A stretch of 64,000 nucleotides of DNA from positions 31,230,645 through 31,294,644 of the forward strand of contig NC_057763.1 in assembly GCF_010389155.1 (NCBI RefSeq). Direction: 5' to 3'. Position numbers and translations under genes: made by a program. The notes beneath the pieces are model-generated. The model was not told where the DNA came from and searched no databases. It was given only the letters and a program-made list of their open reading frames with translations. Position 1 is the first letter of the stretch. Each line of letters starts with the position of its first letter. Of this stretch, positions 10,901-22,520 are shown piece by piece. This DNA is from Erigeron canadensis (taxonomy: Eukaryota > Streptophyta > Magnoliopsida > Asterales > Asteraceae).

Positions 10901-12236
10901 ACAAGCTATTTGCTCTTATACCTTTCACAAGGTTGCTAAAACACCAGATACGCCGAAAACAAAGACCGCTTGAGCTAATGATAAAGATTAAAATACTTTC
11001 CAGCCAAGTTTCATTATTTAATCATAACGATAATGCGGTATTTCTTTACAGATCAATATACATACATATATATATATATATAAGAAAAAAAAAAAGAAAT
11101 CATCTTAGTACAAACCAAATTTAGCCCAAGAATTTAGGATGATCTAGGATAAAATTTGCTTAAAAGAACTATTGTTTCTATTTTTATTTTAATTTTTGTT
11201 TGTTTTGATGGGATATATTATGAAGTATAATGAGTTTTAAGTTTAAAAATAAAAAAATTAGAAAAATAAAAAAAGAGAAATAAATGTGATAGGATGATAC
11301 TAACATGGCAAAGAAAATATATAAATCCTATTTGTTTGATCAAATAATCACACTATGACTCAACCGGATGCATGAGTAAGGTTGATGGTATTTATCGGCG
11401 ATTCTCTTACAGTCAGATGGGCGAATACCGCTTTACGCCTATTGTTTGTTGATCCTAAGCCGATTCGTTCAACTTAGGGTTTGAAGGATTGTTTAGGATT
11501 TATTCGGAGGTCGTATAAACTATGAGTGAGAGTTTTGTGATTATGGCGTATTGTATGTTGAATGTGCCGTATGGCTTCTTCCTCTATCTATATAGAGGGT
11601 AGAAAACTTGGATAGAAGGGTAAGAAAATTAGAGTAAATCTCTTCCTCTTTGTAAATATCTTGTTTCTTTCTTGAGGAGATTTGTGGTAATCTTGTTACC
11701 AAATTGTGTCCGAGTAAGTCGGAGCTTCGGTATATGTTTAATAGGATAATTATGAGAAAAATCTTTATCCGATCTTTCTTGTATATGTCCCCGAAGCTAG
11801 GTATTTGTTATCTTTGAAGCTCCGAGGTAATCATGTTGGACGGAGATTGAGCTCCGTTGTGAGTATGAGTAATTTTACCTGTACGAAGGTAGCTTCATAT
11901 TCTGCTTCAGGTACGGAGCTAGAGCTCCGTATGGATATATCATCACTATTTAAGTAACTTTTTCAAAAAAGATTTAATGTCATTATATATATTTTTTTTT
12001 TATTTGTAAACATATTGAAAATTTTGTAAGTTAAAAATACAATTAGGGAAGATCTAGAACAGGAGACCAACGAGGAGTGATTGTTTTCATTTTATTTTAG
12101 TCGCTTTTTTTTATTTATTTGTTTTGAATGGATTTATACTATGAAGTATAATGGAGTAAAAAGTTTTAAAAAATACTAATAACAATGGTGATAAAATAAT
12201 GATAAAGTAATAAATTTTAGAAATTTAATGTTATTA
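10901..12236. other. Intergenic; GC-richer segment of unknown origin
   Basis: Mostly AT-rich. The part from about 11345 to 11960 is richer in G+C, contains CTATATAGAG at about 11590 and several GGAGCTTCGG/GAGCTCCGT phrases, and could be an old LTR, but no matching ends were found. No gene. Confidence 0.3.
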
Positions 12237-14168
12237 GGGGCGGCGGAGTGGGAAGGATTTATGAGAATTTATGGGCCAGCCTTGGGAAGCATGCCACCAC
12301 CACTTGTAAATTTATGGCTGAGAGGGTTAATGGGAGGGTAATATACCCTTTGTTGATAAATGGAGAGAGAAGCACATGGGAGCGTCTACAAGTGGGCCCA
12401 GGGAAAAAAAAAGCCGTTGGCTCTGTTTTTTTATTTTAAAAAACTCCTTTCCTTTAGTTTACATCTATATATATATATATATATATATATACATACATCT
12501 ACCAATTTAACTTCAAAAACTCAAACAAAAACATATATCTATTCAAACCCAAAAACCTTTTCACCTAAAAATATCTTCAAGTTCTTCTGATGAACTTATC
12601 ATCCCACCTCCGTTTCCCCAATTATCTACCGGTAGTACGTTTGATTTTTTTCAAAACGCGATCAACGAAATAGAAGAACTTGAAGACTCGGGAAGCTCTC
12701 GTGAAAGCCGAACCTATATCGATCGCGAGAGAGAAGCCGCGCATAGCAAACTCATGCGCGACTACTTCGGCGAAAACCCAAAGTTTGGGGAGCGTTGGTT
12801 TCGCCATCGCTACCGTATGAGCCAACGTTTGTTTTTGAAGATTGTCGCCGACATTGAAGCTACTTTCCCGTATTTTCGTGATGGAGTAGACGCGAAGGGA
12901 AGAAAGAGTTTCTCGCCGATTCAAAAATGCACGTCGGCAATTAAACTACTTTCAACGGGTGAACCGGCGGACAACTATGATGATTATCTATGTATGGCCG
13001 AAAGAACAAGCCGGGAAACTCTCGAGTATTTTTGTGACGCGGTTATTCATTTGTACAAGCGGGAGTATTTGCGCAAACCGACATCCCACGACGTCGCCTT
13101 GCTGTACAATGCGCATGAGACGCGACACCATCTGCCCGGTATGCTCGGTAGCCTTGATTGTACGCATGTTGTATGGAGGAATTGTCCTAGGGGCTTGAAA
13201 GGGCAATACACGTGAGAGGATCACAAAGTGCCGACTATCATGATTGAAGCTGTTGCGTCACAAGATTTATGGATTTAGCATTCGTTTTTTGGTCTCCCCG
13301 GATCAAACAACGACATTAATGTGTTGAATCGGTCGCCGTTGTATGATACTACTAGAAATGGAACGGCTCCGAACACGTCATTCACTTTACGTGGCCGCTT
13401 GTACAGACGTGGGTATTTGCTTACTGATGGAATATATCCTAAGTGGTTAACGTTTGTAAAAGCGTATCCGCATCCAGTTGATCCAAAAGAAGTGAAATTC
13501 AAGCGAGTGTAGGAGGTGGCAAGAAAAGATGTAGAACGGGCTTTTGGGGTGTTTAAGGGAAAAAAAGAAGATTTTGGAACGTCCAATCCGAATTATGGAT
13601 AAGGAGAAGATAGGAAAAGTCGTCGACACATGTTGTATATTGCATAACATGATCATAAAGGACGACGGGAGGGCTATCTCACCGGTTCATATAATGGATC
13701 CACCGGTGCCTGCAGCTTACGATCCTAGAGTTCTACGAAAGTTACATGACGAAAACGTCCATCATCGTCTTCGGTATGATTTAACGGAGCATGTATCGAC
13801 GGTGGATTTGGCATACCTCGATGACCCAGCAGCTCAACCACCACCGATCGAGGATTTGATTTAGTATTATGTAGTTTATTTAGTTTTTTAAAAAAATGTT
13901 GCATCGTATTTTTCTTTTACTAGTTTATGTAATGTTATGTTTTTTAAATATTAAATAAAATGTTAGGTATGATTGTTAAAATGTTTAAGTTAAAAAAAAA
14001 GGAAAAAGAAAAAAAAATCAATTTGGGAGGGTTGAGAATTTATCGGCCGTCAGTAAAAAGGGTTCGGAGGGTTAATTGGGAGGGTTTAAAGGTTAAATTG
14101 AGTTGTAAGGATTTTATTGGTAGAATTTGGGAGGGTTGATAAATTCCCCCGTATCCACTTCGCCCCCC
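12237..14168 (+). mobile_element. PIF/Harbinger DNA transposon, 1.93 kb, with TTA target-site duplication
   Basis: The left end GGGGCGGCGGAGTGG and the right end (reverse complement GGGGGGCGAAGTGGA) form imperfect terminal inverted repeats, flanked by TTA at 12234-12236 and 14169-14171, the 3-bp target typical of PIF/Harbinger. Between them lies one transposase-related pseudogene. There is no separate Myb-like ORF, which autonomous plant Harbinger elements normally carry, so this copy is non-autonomous as well as decayed. Confidence 0.85.
12565..13864 (+). pseudogene. PIF/Harbinger transposase pseudogene
   Basis: A DDE-type nuclease of the Harbinger/HARBI1 family. Recognisable blocks are [38 protein letters not shown] (first catalytic Asp), an EAVASQDLWI block, PGSNNDINVLNRSPL (second Asp), VERAFGVF (catalytic Glu) and DTCCILHNMIIKD. 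The coding similarity starts about 12565, before the ATG at 12754. The frame is broken by in-frame stops near 13213 (Arg codon position), 13276 (Trp position of the WIW motif) and 13510, and by a frameshift near 13555 in an A-rich run just after the Glu motif. It would have cut and pasted the element in the nucleus; this copy cannot. Confidence 0.9.
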
Positions 14169-14171
14169 TTA

Positions 14172-15713
14172 TATACTATCATAAAAATGGAAGTATCAAT
14201 TTTCGTGCCTTTTTTTTTATTTTACTACGTTTTAAATATTCAATGGCATAGTTGTAATTATCGTCAAAGTTGAAGGTTTATTAATAAAGCTTTATTGGTT
14301 GTTTTTTTGTTTGTTTTATATGTAGTATTGATTATATAATTTATAATTTTAAGGTTTTTTAAGGGATTTTGTAGACCTATATCGTTTTTGGAAAAACGGT
14401 AATTGTGTAAGCCTCGTAATGATTAGTGATTACATGTTAAAATGATTACTAACAAATTTCGGTTTTTATCGTTTTTTTTGTTACCAACATGTGAGGATAT
14501 ATATAGTCTTTGTCTTTTTGAAACATCTATATTTAGATTTATCATGAACTTATAAGCTCAAAATTACTAAATTGTAAAAATATCTATATTTTTACTTTTT
14601 AACTATCGTTTTATCATTTCTATATGACAACTTTTTATTATTCTTAATCTTTAACATTATTTCAATAGCATATATATTAAATTAAATAATTTTATACATT
14701 GTTTCTTTATTAAGGTTATTGATATGTTTTGATTTAACTGGATAATAAAAGGTATTATACATTAATTTTTATGATTAAATTATTATTTTAATACTGCATG
14801 TTACATAATAATTGATACATTCTCGAAATGTCCTTCCGGATATTCCCCAATGTACTGACAATTCACGGAAGGTGAGAAGCTTCCAGAAGAAATTGAAGAA
14901 TTTATTGGGAACCCTATAAGATCCGTTCGTTTTTTTTTCCTAAGAAATGGTCAGAACTTCATCAAGGTTCGAACGCTATTGAGAGGTCCATTAGAGATTA
15001 GAAATCGTTGAAGAAACAACAGGATCTTTCTAATAGGTCATTACATTATTGTTATCTAGGTGTCATTATTTGCAACAATATACTTAATAAACGTTCAGTC
15101 ATCCGGGGCAACGCCGGGGATAAATCTCGTCGTATATATATCTATTTATTTATAAACATAATAAAAATAATGTAAGTGAAAAAGAAAGATTAACTATATC
15201 AAATATTAAAAATTATTTCATTTGGTTAAGTTTTTTAACGGTATCAAACGTACACAACGAATTTTGTTAGTCAATTTCATCTTTCGGGTTTTATTTCATT
15301 TCATAGATTTTAATTTCTAGAATCGCACGTGTAGTTATTATTCTCGATCCACTTGTCATTCACCTCAATCCAACACCTCTCATAACCCAACATTGATCAC
15401 ATATACACGAAGAAGTCTCATGATCTTATTTATGTGTATATTACATAAGTTATATATAATTACAGTTTGTTAAGTTTTGATAAATGAACCTTAGGTTAAT
15501 AGAAAGCTAACAGTAACAGTAGTACAGATCGAATGATTGGATAGCGCAAAATATACAAATGTGGAAAATTATCTTATTTTCCACACATTCTTTTTATTAC
15601 ACATTGTTTTATTTAGAGTTCACAATTAAGAAGTACAGAGTTCACGAGTACAGGGTTTTGTTAACTCCCATTAGCTACCTGTGAGTTAACGAACCATGTA
15701 ATAAGCTAGGTAT
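14172..15713. other. AT-rich intergenic DNA
   Basis: No gene found. Around 15098-15118 CCGGGGCAACGCCGGGG is a GC palindrome of the sort found at Helitron 3' ends. The 3' UTR of GRP-e probably occupies the last ~150 bp (no clear poly(A) signal chosen). Confidence 0.4.
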
Positions 15714-17368
15714 CTACGGATTATGTTGTTGTTGTTTTTCTGCGAAAACTTTGGCTTCTTCCGGTGATGAGCAACACTTTGAGCAACCACCACCGTGACC
15801 TTGATAACAGCATCCATGTTGACATCCGTATCCTCCACCACCATGTCCTCCGCCACCTCCCCAGTTTCCACCACCGCCGCCGCCATAGGCTGCCGCCTTG
15901 TTCTCCTCAACTCCCTTTTTTTGTGCGACAGCTTTGGCTTCTTCAGGCGATGAACAACACCTTGAGCAGCTACCACCGTGACCTTGATAACAACATCCAT
16001 GATGGCATCCATATCCTCCACCACCATGTCCTCCACCACCTCCCCAGTTTCCACCACCACCGCCGCCGCCGCCGCCATAGGCTGCCGCCTTGTTCTCCTC
16101 ATCCTCAGCTAGTTTTTTCTCTGCGAAAGCTTTGGCTTCTTCAGGCGATGAACAACACCTTGAGCAGCTACCACCATGACCTTGATAACAGCATCCATGA
16201 TGGCATCCGTATCCTCCACCACCATGTCCTCCGCCACCTCCCCAGTTTCCACCGCCGCCGCCGCCGCCATAGGCTGCTGCCTTGTTCTCCTCCTCAGCTC
16301 CTTTTGTATCTACTGCCACCTTGTTCTTCTCCTCAGCTCCTTTTGTATCTACAAACACAATGTAATACATAGAAAGTGAAGTTAAAGCTGTGGCCACACT
16401 ATATATATACCTTCATTTTCATATAAAAACAAATATGACAACTCTAAATTATTACAAACATAAAAACTAAAATTTTATACATTAAAAATTACCCCCGACT
16501 TTTTGCATCATAAACTATCACTACAAAAAAAAAAAAGTCTTAAGAGGCTGAAAAATTAGTCGTTGTTGATTATTCAGTTACCGAAGTTTAGTCGTAGAAA
16601 GTACCAGCTTATAGAAAACAAGAAAATCAGACTCTATTTTTCAGTCTCTGAAGGCCTACTTTTTTGTAGTGTATAAATCTAAATAGTTGATGCTTAAAGC
16701 CTTAAAAGTTGTCATTAACAATATCGCTTATGTAAAGCAGATAGTTTTGACACTTAATTTCTTTATAGTTAAAAATGCAAAAATAGTACGTATAATGTAG
16801 ATATATATGATAGAAAAATTTATACGGATGGAACAAAAACTCTCTCTGTTGATATAACTAGAAACAAGACCCATATATTTGTAAAACTAAGAAGTTCAGT
16901 GTCTAAGACACTGAACTTGGCCACGTACATTGAAGTCCGGTGTTGTAGACACCGAACTTGCCCACGTGGAGTAAATCTGTTGGTGGTCCTTTAACTTCGA
17001 TTTCAGATTTACAAATATATTGGGCAATTAAGTTCGGTGTCTACAACACCGAACTTCAATGTAAGTGGCCAAGTTCGGTGTCTTAGACACCGGACTTCCT
17101 TGTTTTGCAAAAGTTTTGAGTAAGGTTCCTAGTTGAACCATTGGGTTGAATTTTGTTCCTATCCGTACAAAAAACTCTATATGATATGGTGCAATATATC
17201 AATTGAGACCGTTTTTCGAAAGTATGAATGCTAAAACAATTTATAGAAGAAAATCAATGACATATAGCAGATTGATCGACCTTGAGTTGCCTGGGATGTC
17301 CGGGCAGCAAGATTATAGGAAACAAGAAGAAGAAAAAGTGCGAAAAATAAACACGAGTTGATCTTCAT
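15714..17368 (-). CDS. GRP-e: secreted three-module glycine/cysteine-rich protein, 240 aa
   Basis: Exon 1 is 17368-17281 and exon 2 is 16348-15714; the donor is G^GTCGAT and the acceptor TTTGTAG, phase 1. The product starts MKINSCLFFALFLLLVSYNL, a signal peptide cleaved near AA at 21-22. Exon 2 begins with a short acidic Lys/Glu segment (DTKGAEE twice) and then has three copies of ENKAAAY - polyGly - NWGGGGGHGGGGYG - C-x3-CC-YQGHGGS-C-x2-CC - SSPEEAK. Each is 64 residues, 192 bp apart. Single-module relatives are GRP-a, -f and -g, so triplication happened here. Class II GRPs of this type are secreted and can bind wall-associated kinases; a three-headed form could be multivalent (inference). 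The 932-bp intron contains a CACTA MITE and a nested palindrome. Confidence 0.85.
15885..16290 (-). repeat. 192-bp tandem module repeat in GRP-e
   Basis: The ATAGGC inside the ENKAAAY codons recurs at 15885, 16077 and 16269, exactly 192 bp apart, marking three tandem coding modules. Identity is high, including synonymous sites, apart from the length of the polyglycine tract and a few residues in the last module (Gln for His, Lys for Arg). Confidence 0.85.
16519..16671. mobile_element. CACTA-type MITE, 153 bp, in the GRP-e intron
   Basis: Begins CACTACAAAAAAAA and ends TTTTTTGTAGTG, the terminal inverted repeat of plant CACTA (En/Spm) elements, and is flanked by TAT on both sides (16516-16518 and 16672-16674), the 3-bp duplication of the superfamily. 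It has no coding capacity. Confidence 0.85.
16892..17097. repeat. Nested palindrome: giant hairpin made of four 27-bp palindromes
   Basis: Four 27-bp palindromes, at 16892-16918, 16933-16959, 17030-17056 and 17071-17097, share the half-site AAGTTCGGTGTCT. The first pair with its 14-bp spacer (GGCCACGTACATTG) is the inverted copy of the last pair with its spacer (one mismatch in the spacer), so 16892-16959 can pair with 17030-17097. The loop continues the pairing with GCCCA/TGGGC and GTAAATCTG/CAGATTTAC. It lies in the GRP-e intron, so the pre-mRNA would carry the fold. Confidence 0.9.
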
Positions 17369-17436
17369 TTTGCTACAATAAGAGTATATATATGTTTGTA
17401 TTTATGGAATATGAAGTTGTATGATGCATCGTCCGC

Positions 17437-17444
17437 TATTTATA
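17437..17444 (-). promoter_or_regulatory. TATA box of GRP-e
   Basis: TATAAATA on the minus strand, about 70 bp upstream of the GRP-e ATG at 17368. Further upstream, a G-box-like GACACGTGAC is at about 17642-17651. Confidence 0.65.
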
Positions 17445-18425
17445 CCCGTAACGTACATGGGGAATGAATACTTCATGCATGGCGTCACCCCATACACGAC
17501 AATATATTGACACACACTTCAAAATAGCAGCTTAAATTCTGGTCAAACCGTTAGAGTATCTTAACGCTTTGGATAAGTCATCAGTGTGTATAAGATCATT
17601 CGGTGTTCTTCTGTTGTGCCACGTTTCTTGATTATTGTATTGACACGTGACGAGGATATATAATATTGCAAGCTAGGTATCAGTAGTTTATAAGTTGATC
17701 ACACACCGAATCATTGTTCTGGATGAAAAGATAAAGAAAATGGATGAAAATAATTTGAATTGTTCTGCCAATTTTATCATTACTTAAAATAATTTAAAAT
17801 TTATCTCTGCTAATCATATTATAATATGAAAAGAGTTATATTTAATTAAGAAAATTTTGAAGGAGACAAATTAATCATCATAATTATAATTTATCTCAGA
17901 CTATATTATCACAAAGACGTGAACTACTTTTGATGTATTTAATTAATTAGCTATAAGTTAAAGAACTTAAGGACGTCCTTGTTAATTAATCATAATTGTA
18001 ATAATAATAATAATAATAATAATAATGTTACGTACGTATAAACTTACTACGAATACTTTTTAATTACTAATAAAAGTTTTTGTATATATGTAAAAAGTCT
18101 CATTCCACAATCCACAGCCCTTCAAAATAAAATTATGTATGCAACGGACCGAAACGCCGATACAGCAGTACCGTTCACAATTCTCATTTGAAGTGTAAAT
18201 CATCTAAGAGTTTGGCGACTACTGAGCTTGCGACAAGTGTCTTGATGCAAGGATACGTGGGACTTTAAAGAAGAGTGTGGTCAAAGTTGGCGGCGTTGCT
18301 TCGTACGTACAACGTACTATTAAATGAGAAAATAACTGTTAATCTAGTCAAGATAATTTTAAATAATCATCTCCCTTTAATTAAAGAGGGAGATTTTAAT
18401 CTACATAAGAGTAAGTATTCGTGCA
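17445..18425. other. Upstream region of GRP-e and AT-rich spacer
   Basis: Contains the G-box-like site mentioned for GRP-e, then AT-rich DNA with an (AAT)n microsatellite at 18001-18026. No gene. Confidence 0.45.
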
Positions 18426-19031
18426 CAGTGACGGATCTTAAAGGTTTAAGTGGTGGGGGCAAAAAAAAAATTTTCTTTTTCATCGTTATGTTCAAGGTAT
18501 TATATAATGGTCATGCAATACAATTAATCGGGTCGGGTCAAACAAAAATAACACTAATAATCTAAGTTTTTCATTCAAATTACCAAACATAGTTTTTAAC
18601 CAACAAAAAACTACAAAGGCTTATGAATATACCAAGAGAAAAGGTGTTGGATTGTTGGCTAAAACAAAGAATTATGAATAGACTAAGTGAAATGTGGGTT
18701 ATAAAAACTAAAAAGGTAAATTTTATTTTAACCTGGAGCCTAAAACTCAAAAAAAGGAGGAAGACCTTGTTACGTGGATTGTAAATTGTAGGCTAAAACT
18801 TAGAATATTATAAATGGACTAAGTTAATTCTGGGTTATAAAAACTAAAAAGGTAAATTTTATTAGAGTATTAAATTTATTAAACGTATCAAAAGTTTTTT
18901 AAAAAATAATCCTTTGGGGGCGACTTGATAGATATAAATTAATTTGGACGAAACACGAATATATTAGTACTACTAAACAAAAAGCGGTGGTGGCCCAGGC
19001 CCCCACGGGTTCCTAAAGAGAACCGCCACTG
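18426..19031. mobile_element. Non-autonomous hAT-like element, 606 bp
   Basis: The left end CAGTGACGGATC and right end (reverse complement CAGTGGCGGTTC) are short imperfect terminal inverted repeats. They are flanked by TTCGTGCA (18418-18425) and CTCGTGCA (19032-19039), an 8-bp duplication with one mismatch, as expected for hAT. Both ends continue into GGTGGGGGC-type sequence. No transposase. Confidence 0.75.
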
Positions 19032-21326
19032 CTCGTGCATTGCGGCGGTGAGATGATGGCGTGATAGGTCATAAAGTGTGATAGGTCATAGATTGTAATA
19101 GCTAAATGCTTTACCGTACAGGTTCCGTCCTTAGACTTAAAAATCCGTCGAAAGTATATCGAATGACATCTCTAATGAAAGAGATGAAAATTTAAAAACA
19201 CCCATATAATTTTTTTAATTTATCGATGTACGATTTTTGAGAGAAAAGATTTTGAATAAATTGGATGAACAAATGATTTATGAAAGAGGGAGAAAAAAAT
19301 TGATTGCTTGAGATTTACGGAGAGACAAAGGGTATTTTAAATAAATATAGAATAGATAAATGGAAATTTTGAGAAAGTAAATGTTGAAACTTAAAATTTA
19401 GACCAGGAGAATTTGCTTTTTAATATAGTATAGATAAAAGGTGTACGAATATGATAAAAATGCTTGCAATATATAGTTGATCGATTACATAAAGATTATA
19501 ATCTATAATGTCTAATAAAATAAACCACCTTTTATTTTTAAACTTTCTGTCTTTAAAAAATTAAAAATACATTTCTTTTTTATTCACTAATTTAAACCTT
19601 TTCATCTAATATACCTATAATTCCCTTAATGAATAAATTTATAGTATATGTCGTCCCAACATTTAAAATAACTCCAATATCACCTTTACCATCAATTATT
19701 TTTAAATTCACCACTATCGTCGCCTCATTCACCGTCCCCACTGTCGGCCCACCACTGTCACCACCACCACCTCTGACGTCACTACCCCGCAAGCATAAAT
19801 CTAGTATAAATATAAAATATCTCAAATTTAATATAGAATAAAATTAATGTGATCAATTTTGCTTTATTATGTCACCTTTATTTTGGTAGTCGTTATTAAG
19901 TGATGTAATTGATACCTTAAAAATCTTTCAATGTACGTGTAGCGTGAGTGTCTTCTTATAATCTCAATACCCAATACTTACGATCAAAGCTAAAGAAAAA
20001 ACTTTAAAAAGTTAAACTAAAATACTTACTATGGACAGATAAAGTAGTAAATAGATTATATTGTGTCATATATTTGTTTGGATATATATTAACAAATTGG
20101 GCAAGGGGCACGGGCTAGTTTAAAAGACTAATCTTTGATCAATGATTATCTTAGATAATGAGTTATTTTTTACTCTATTCATGTAGAGTAGTCGCGTCTT
20201 AATCGAGCTAGTTTTCCTATTGATGTAGAGTTGTTTTTTACGATCTATTGATAAAGACTAGCATGCATATGATAAATTTGAAGACTCTTTTGTCACTAGA
20301 ATATTTAGAGATGGTTGAAAGAGATCATAAAATTGTGCAAACACCGTATTAATAATTAATTTCTTCCCAAACCTTGTCAACTACGTACTCGCGCGAGTTC
20401 AAAAGCGTGCAGTGAACATACACTCGTAAATGTCATTGTTTTCCTCTTTTAATCAACTAACTAGGATGACGTCGCATTATGAAGTAGGTGGAAAGAGATC
20501 GGGCATCATCAGTGCAAGGCCGGGTGTGTGTGATTTGGTTTCTCGATCCAATTGTATCTCGACTTAATTACGTACCTCACCTATTTCTATATTTAGATGA
20601 ACTAGTTTCAGTCCCAAATCAGTTATTGGTAAATAATATAATATTAAATAATATATAGTTAGATTTGATGATCGATCGATCTAAATTTAAAAACACCGAA
20701 TTAGTAAATACTATAAAAGCTAGGGCGCACGCACGCTTACGCATATCGAATAGCTATATAGCTAGTTATATATATATATACACCAATCAAATTTTTTGTG
20801 CCAGGTCATACATATATTGTCCCGTTTGTCTTTGTTTCACTTAAAATCTTCGTTATATATAGGATTATAGGAACACGTAAAATAGACGGACAAATAATGC
20901 ATGGTCTAAAATTATATATCCTTATGTCTTATATTAAACAATGTCCAATTTTAATTTAATTACTATATTAAGTATTTTCTTTACAGCTTAGACTTTTAAA
21001 TATCTTTATTTATGTTATATCATTATTAATAGTCATACGTATTGCATTGTTAACTCATAATTATAGTAAATAGTAATTTATGAAAATTATATCAATTAAA
21101 ATTGTATGTAAACTCTATCCATCTATATGAGATGGAGAGATAAGTATATAGTGTATATAAAAGTAAATTCCACTTGATTTTCATTAGATCATACGTTTTA
21201 TTACACCACCATGTACTGTTTTATTAAGATTACACTACTACTATATATACAGTACAAGGATTTGCTCTTGCAGTAAACTAGTTTAGAGTTTACTACTTTG
21301 ATTACATGACACACGTAGAACAGTTT
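19032..21326. other. AT-rich spacer between GRP-e and GRP-f
   Basis: Holds a family-B Helitron-like repeat (19500-19805). GGGCAAGGGGCACGGGCTAGTTT at about 20099-20121 may be another Helitron-type terminus. Otherwise AT-rich with no gene. The 3' UTR of GRP-f is likely within the last 150 bp. Confidence 0.4.
19500..19805 (+). mobile_element. Family-B Helitron-like repeat, copy 1
   Basis: Shares TTCATCTAATATACCTATAA and the following CAC/CCACC-rich block with copies at 22240-22520, 36050-36350 (reverse) and 63240-63520, ending ACCCCGCAAGC...CTAGT. The common order (AT-rich body, C-rich block, GC hairpin, CTAGT) suits a Helitron 3' half. Confidence 0.5.
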
Positions 21327-21771
21327 CTATGGGTGATCGACTTGTTTTTCGGCAAACGCTTTGGCTTCTTCGGGTGAAGCACAACATCTCGCACAACCAC
21401 CACCCCATCGTCCACGATAGCAGCATCCATAACGGCATCCCCATCCACCACCACCACCACCACCACCACCGTAGTTTCCCCCACCACCGCCATAGTTTCC
21501 ACCACCGCCGCCATAGTTTCCACCACCTCCTCCGTAGGCTTCTGCCTTACTCGCCTCCTCCGGTCCCTTGGTTTCTACACAAAGCCAGCAATATAGTATA
21601 TTAGTACGTTTTAGCTATAGATCAAAAAGTAAATTAAAAATAAAATGGACACATATATATAGTACTAGTCTCAGTCATGGTCTCATGTTGCGAATTAGTA
21701 GTCTCGACGGCCAAAGCATATGTGACAAGAAGAAGAAAAAGTGCGAAAAACAAACAAGAGTTGATCTTCAT
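21327..21771 (-). CDS. GRP-f: secreted class II glycine-rich protein, 117 aa
   Basis: Exon 1 is 21771-21666 and exon 2 is 21574-21327; the phase-1 junction uses A^GTACTA and TTGTGTAG. The donor is not a strong one but is the only site that keeps the frame. The signal peptide MKINSCLFFALFLLLVTYAL is almost the same as in GRP-e. A Ser/Thr/Glu linker follows, then GGGGNYG repeats and the module CRYGCC-YRGRWGGG-CARCC with tail ASPEEAKAFAE. It looks like the single-module counterpart of GRP-e, same strand, 4 kb away. Function by family: apoplastic, wall-associated (inference). Confidence 0.85.
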
Positions 21772-21836
21772 TTTAGTTGAATAATATTAGAGTACGTTAA
21801 TTAATTAAGTTGTTTATGTAGCATGTTTCAACTTCT

Positions 21837-22046
21837 ATTTATAGAGTTGTTAAAATGTATATGCATGGCGTGTATGTAACATAAAGGATAAATATATGGT
21901 ACGCTCTTCGAAATGGCTGCATGGCATGATGGTCAAACTTCTACTGTGAAATTTTGGATAAAATGAGTTGTATGTATCAGAAGTAGGTGTATCGATTGAG
22001 GTTGTGGCAAGTGTTATTGTAGAGTGACACCTGGGATTGGAACATT
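21837..22046 (-). promoter_or_regulatory. GRP-f promoter: TATA box and CCAGGTGTCACT element
   Basis: Minus-strand TATAAATA at 21837-21844, about 66 bp from the ATG. At about 22007-22046 the minus strand carries CCAGGTGTCACTCTAC and ACACTTGCC, like the block ahead of GRP-d. Confidence 0.55.
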
Positions 22047-22239
22047 GATTAGTTTGATCAAAGTAAGTATTTTAGTCAAACTTTTCAATGTTTTTTCTTT
22101 TTTAAATTGTAACTTATACGAGTATTTATCTTGTTCGTCATTATCGTCTTAAAGTGTTAATATGTCCTTTTAACCAATTCATAGATCCGCTACGTTCATC
22201 AATACATCATCCGTTATCTCTCTCTCTATATATATACTA

Positions 22240-22520
22240 ATACTAATCTATAAAAAAAACTACCTCACCCTTTAAGTAATTAAAATTTTGAAATGCCCAC
22301 ATTAACCCTTTTTTTTAATCACTAATTTAAATATTTCCACCTATTTACCTATAATACTCTTAAACAACCATATTAACTCTTCTTACATCAATTAACTTAC
22401 ATTTACCACCACGCCACCACCACCGTCATTGCCGCACATTGCCGTCACCACTATCGTCGTCGCCACACCTTCGTTGCTACCACCATCACCACCGCATTAC
22501 GCGGACACCCGTCTAGTTTT
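22240..22520 (+). mobile_element. Family-B Helitron-like repeat, copy 2
   Basis: AT-rich body with AATCACTAATTTAAATA, then a CCACCACC-rich block, ending GCATTACGCGGACACCCG followed by TCTAGT. The best-preserved terminus of the family here. Confidence 0.55.

Noticed and set aside
15686..16372. ORFs overlapping GRP-e in other frames
   Set aside because: Low-complexity shadows of the three GRP-e modules; the Gly/Cys frame matches the paralogues GRP-f and GRP-g.
16892..17097. miRNA precursor
   Set aside because: The arms are near-perfect along 68 bp and themselves palindromic, unlike a MIRNA foldback with bulges; small-RNA data would be needed before calling it one.
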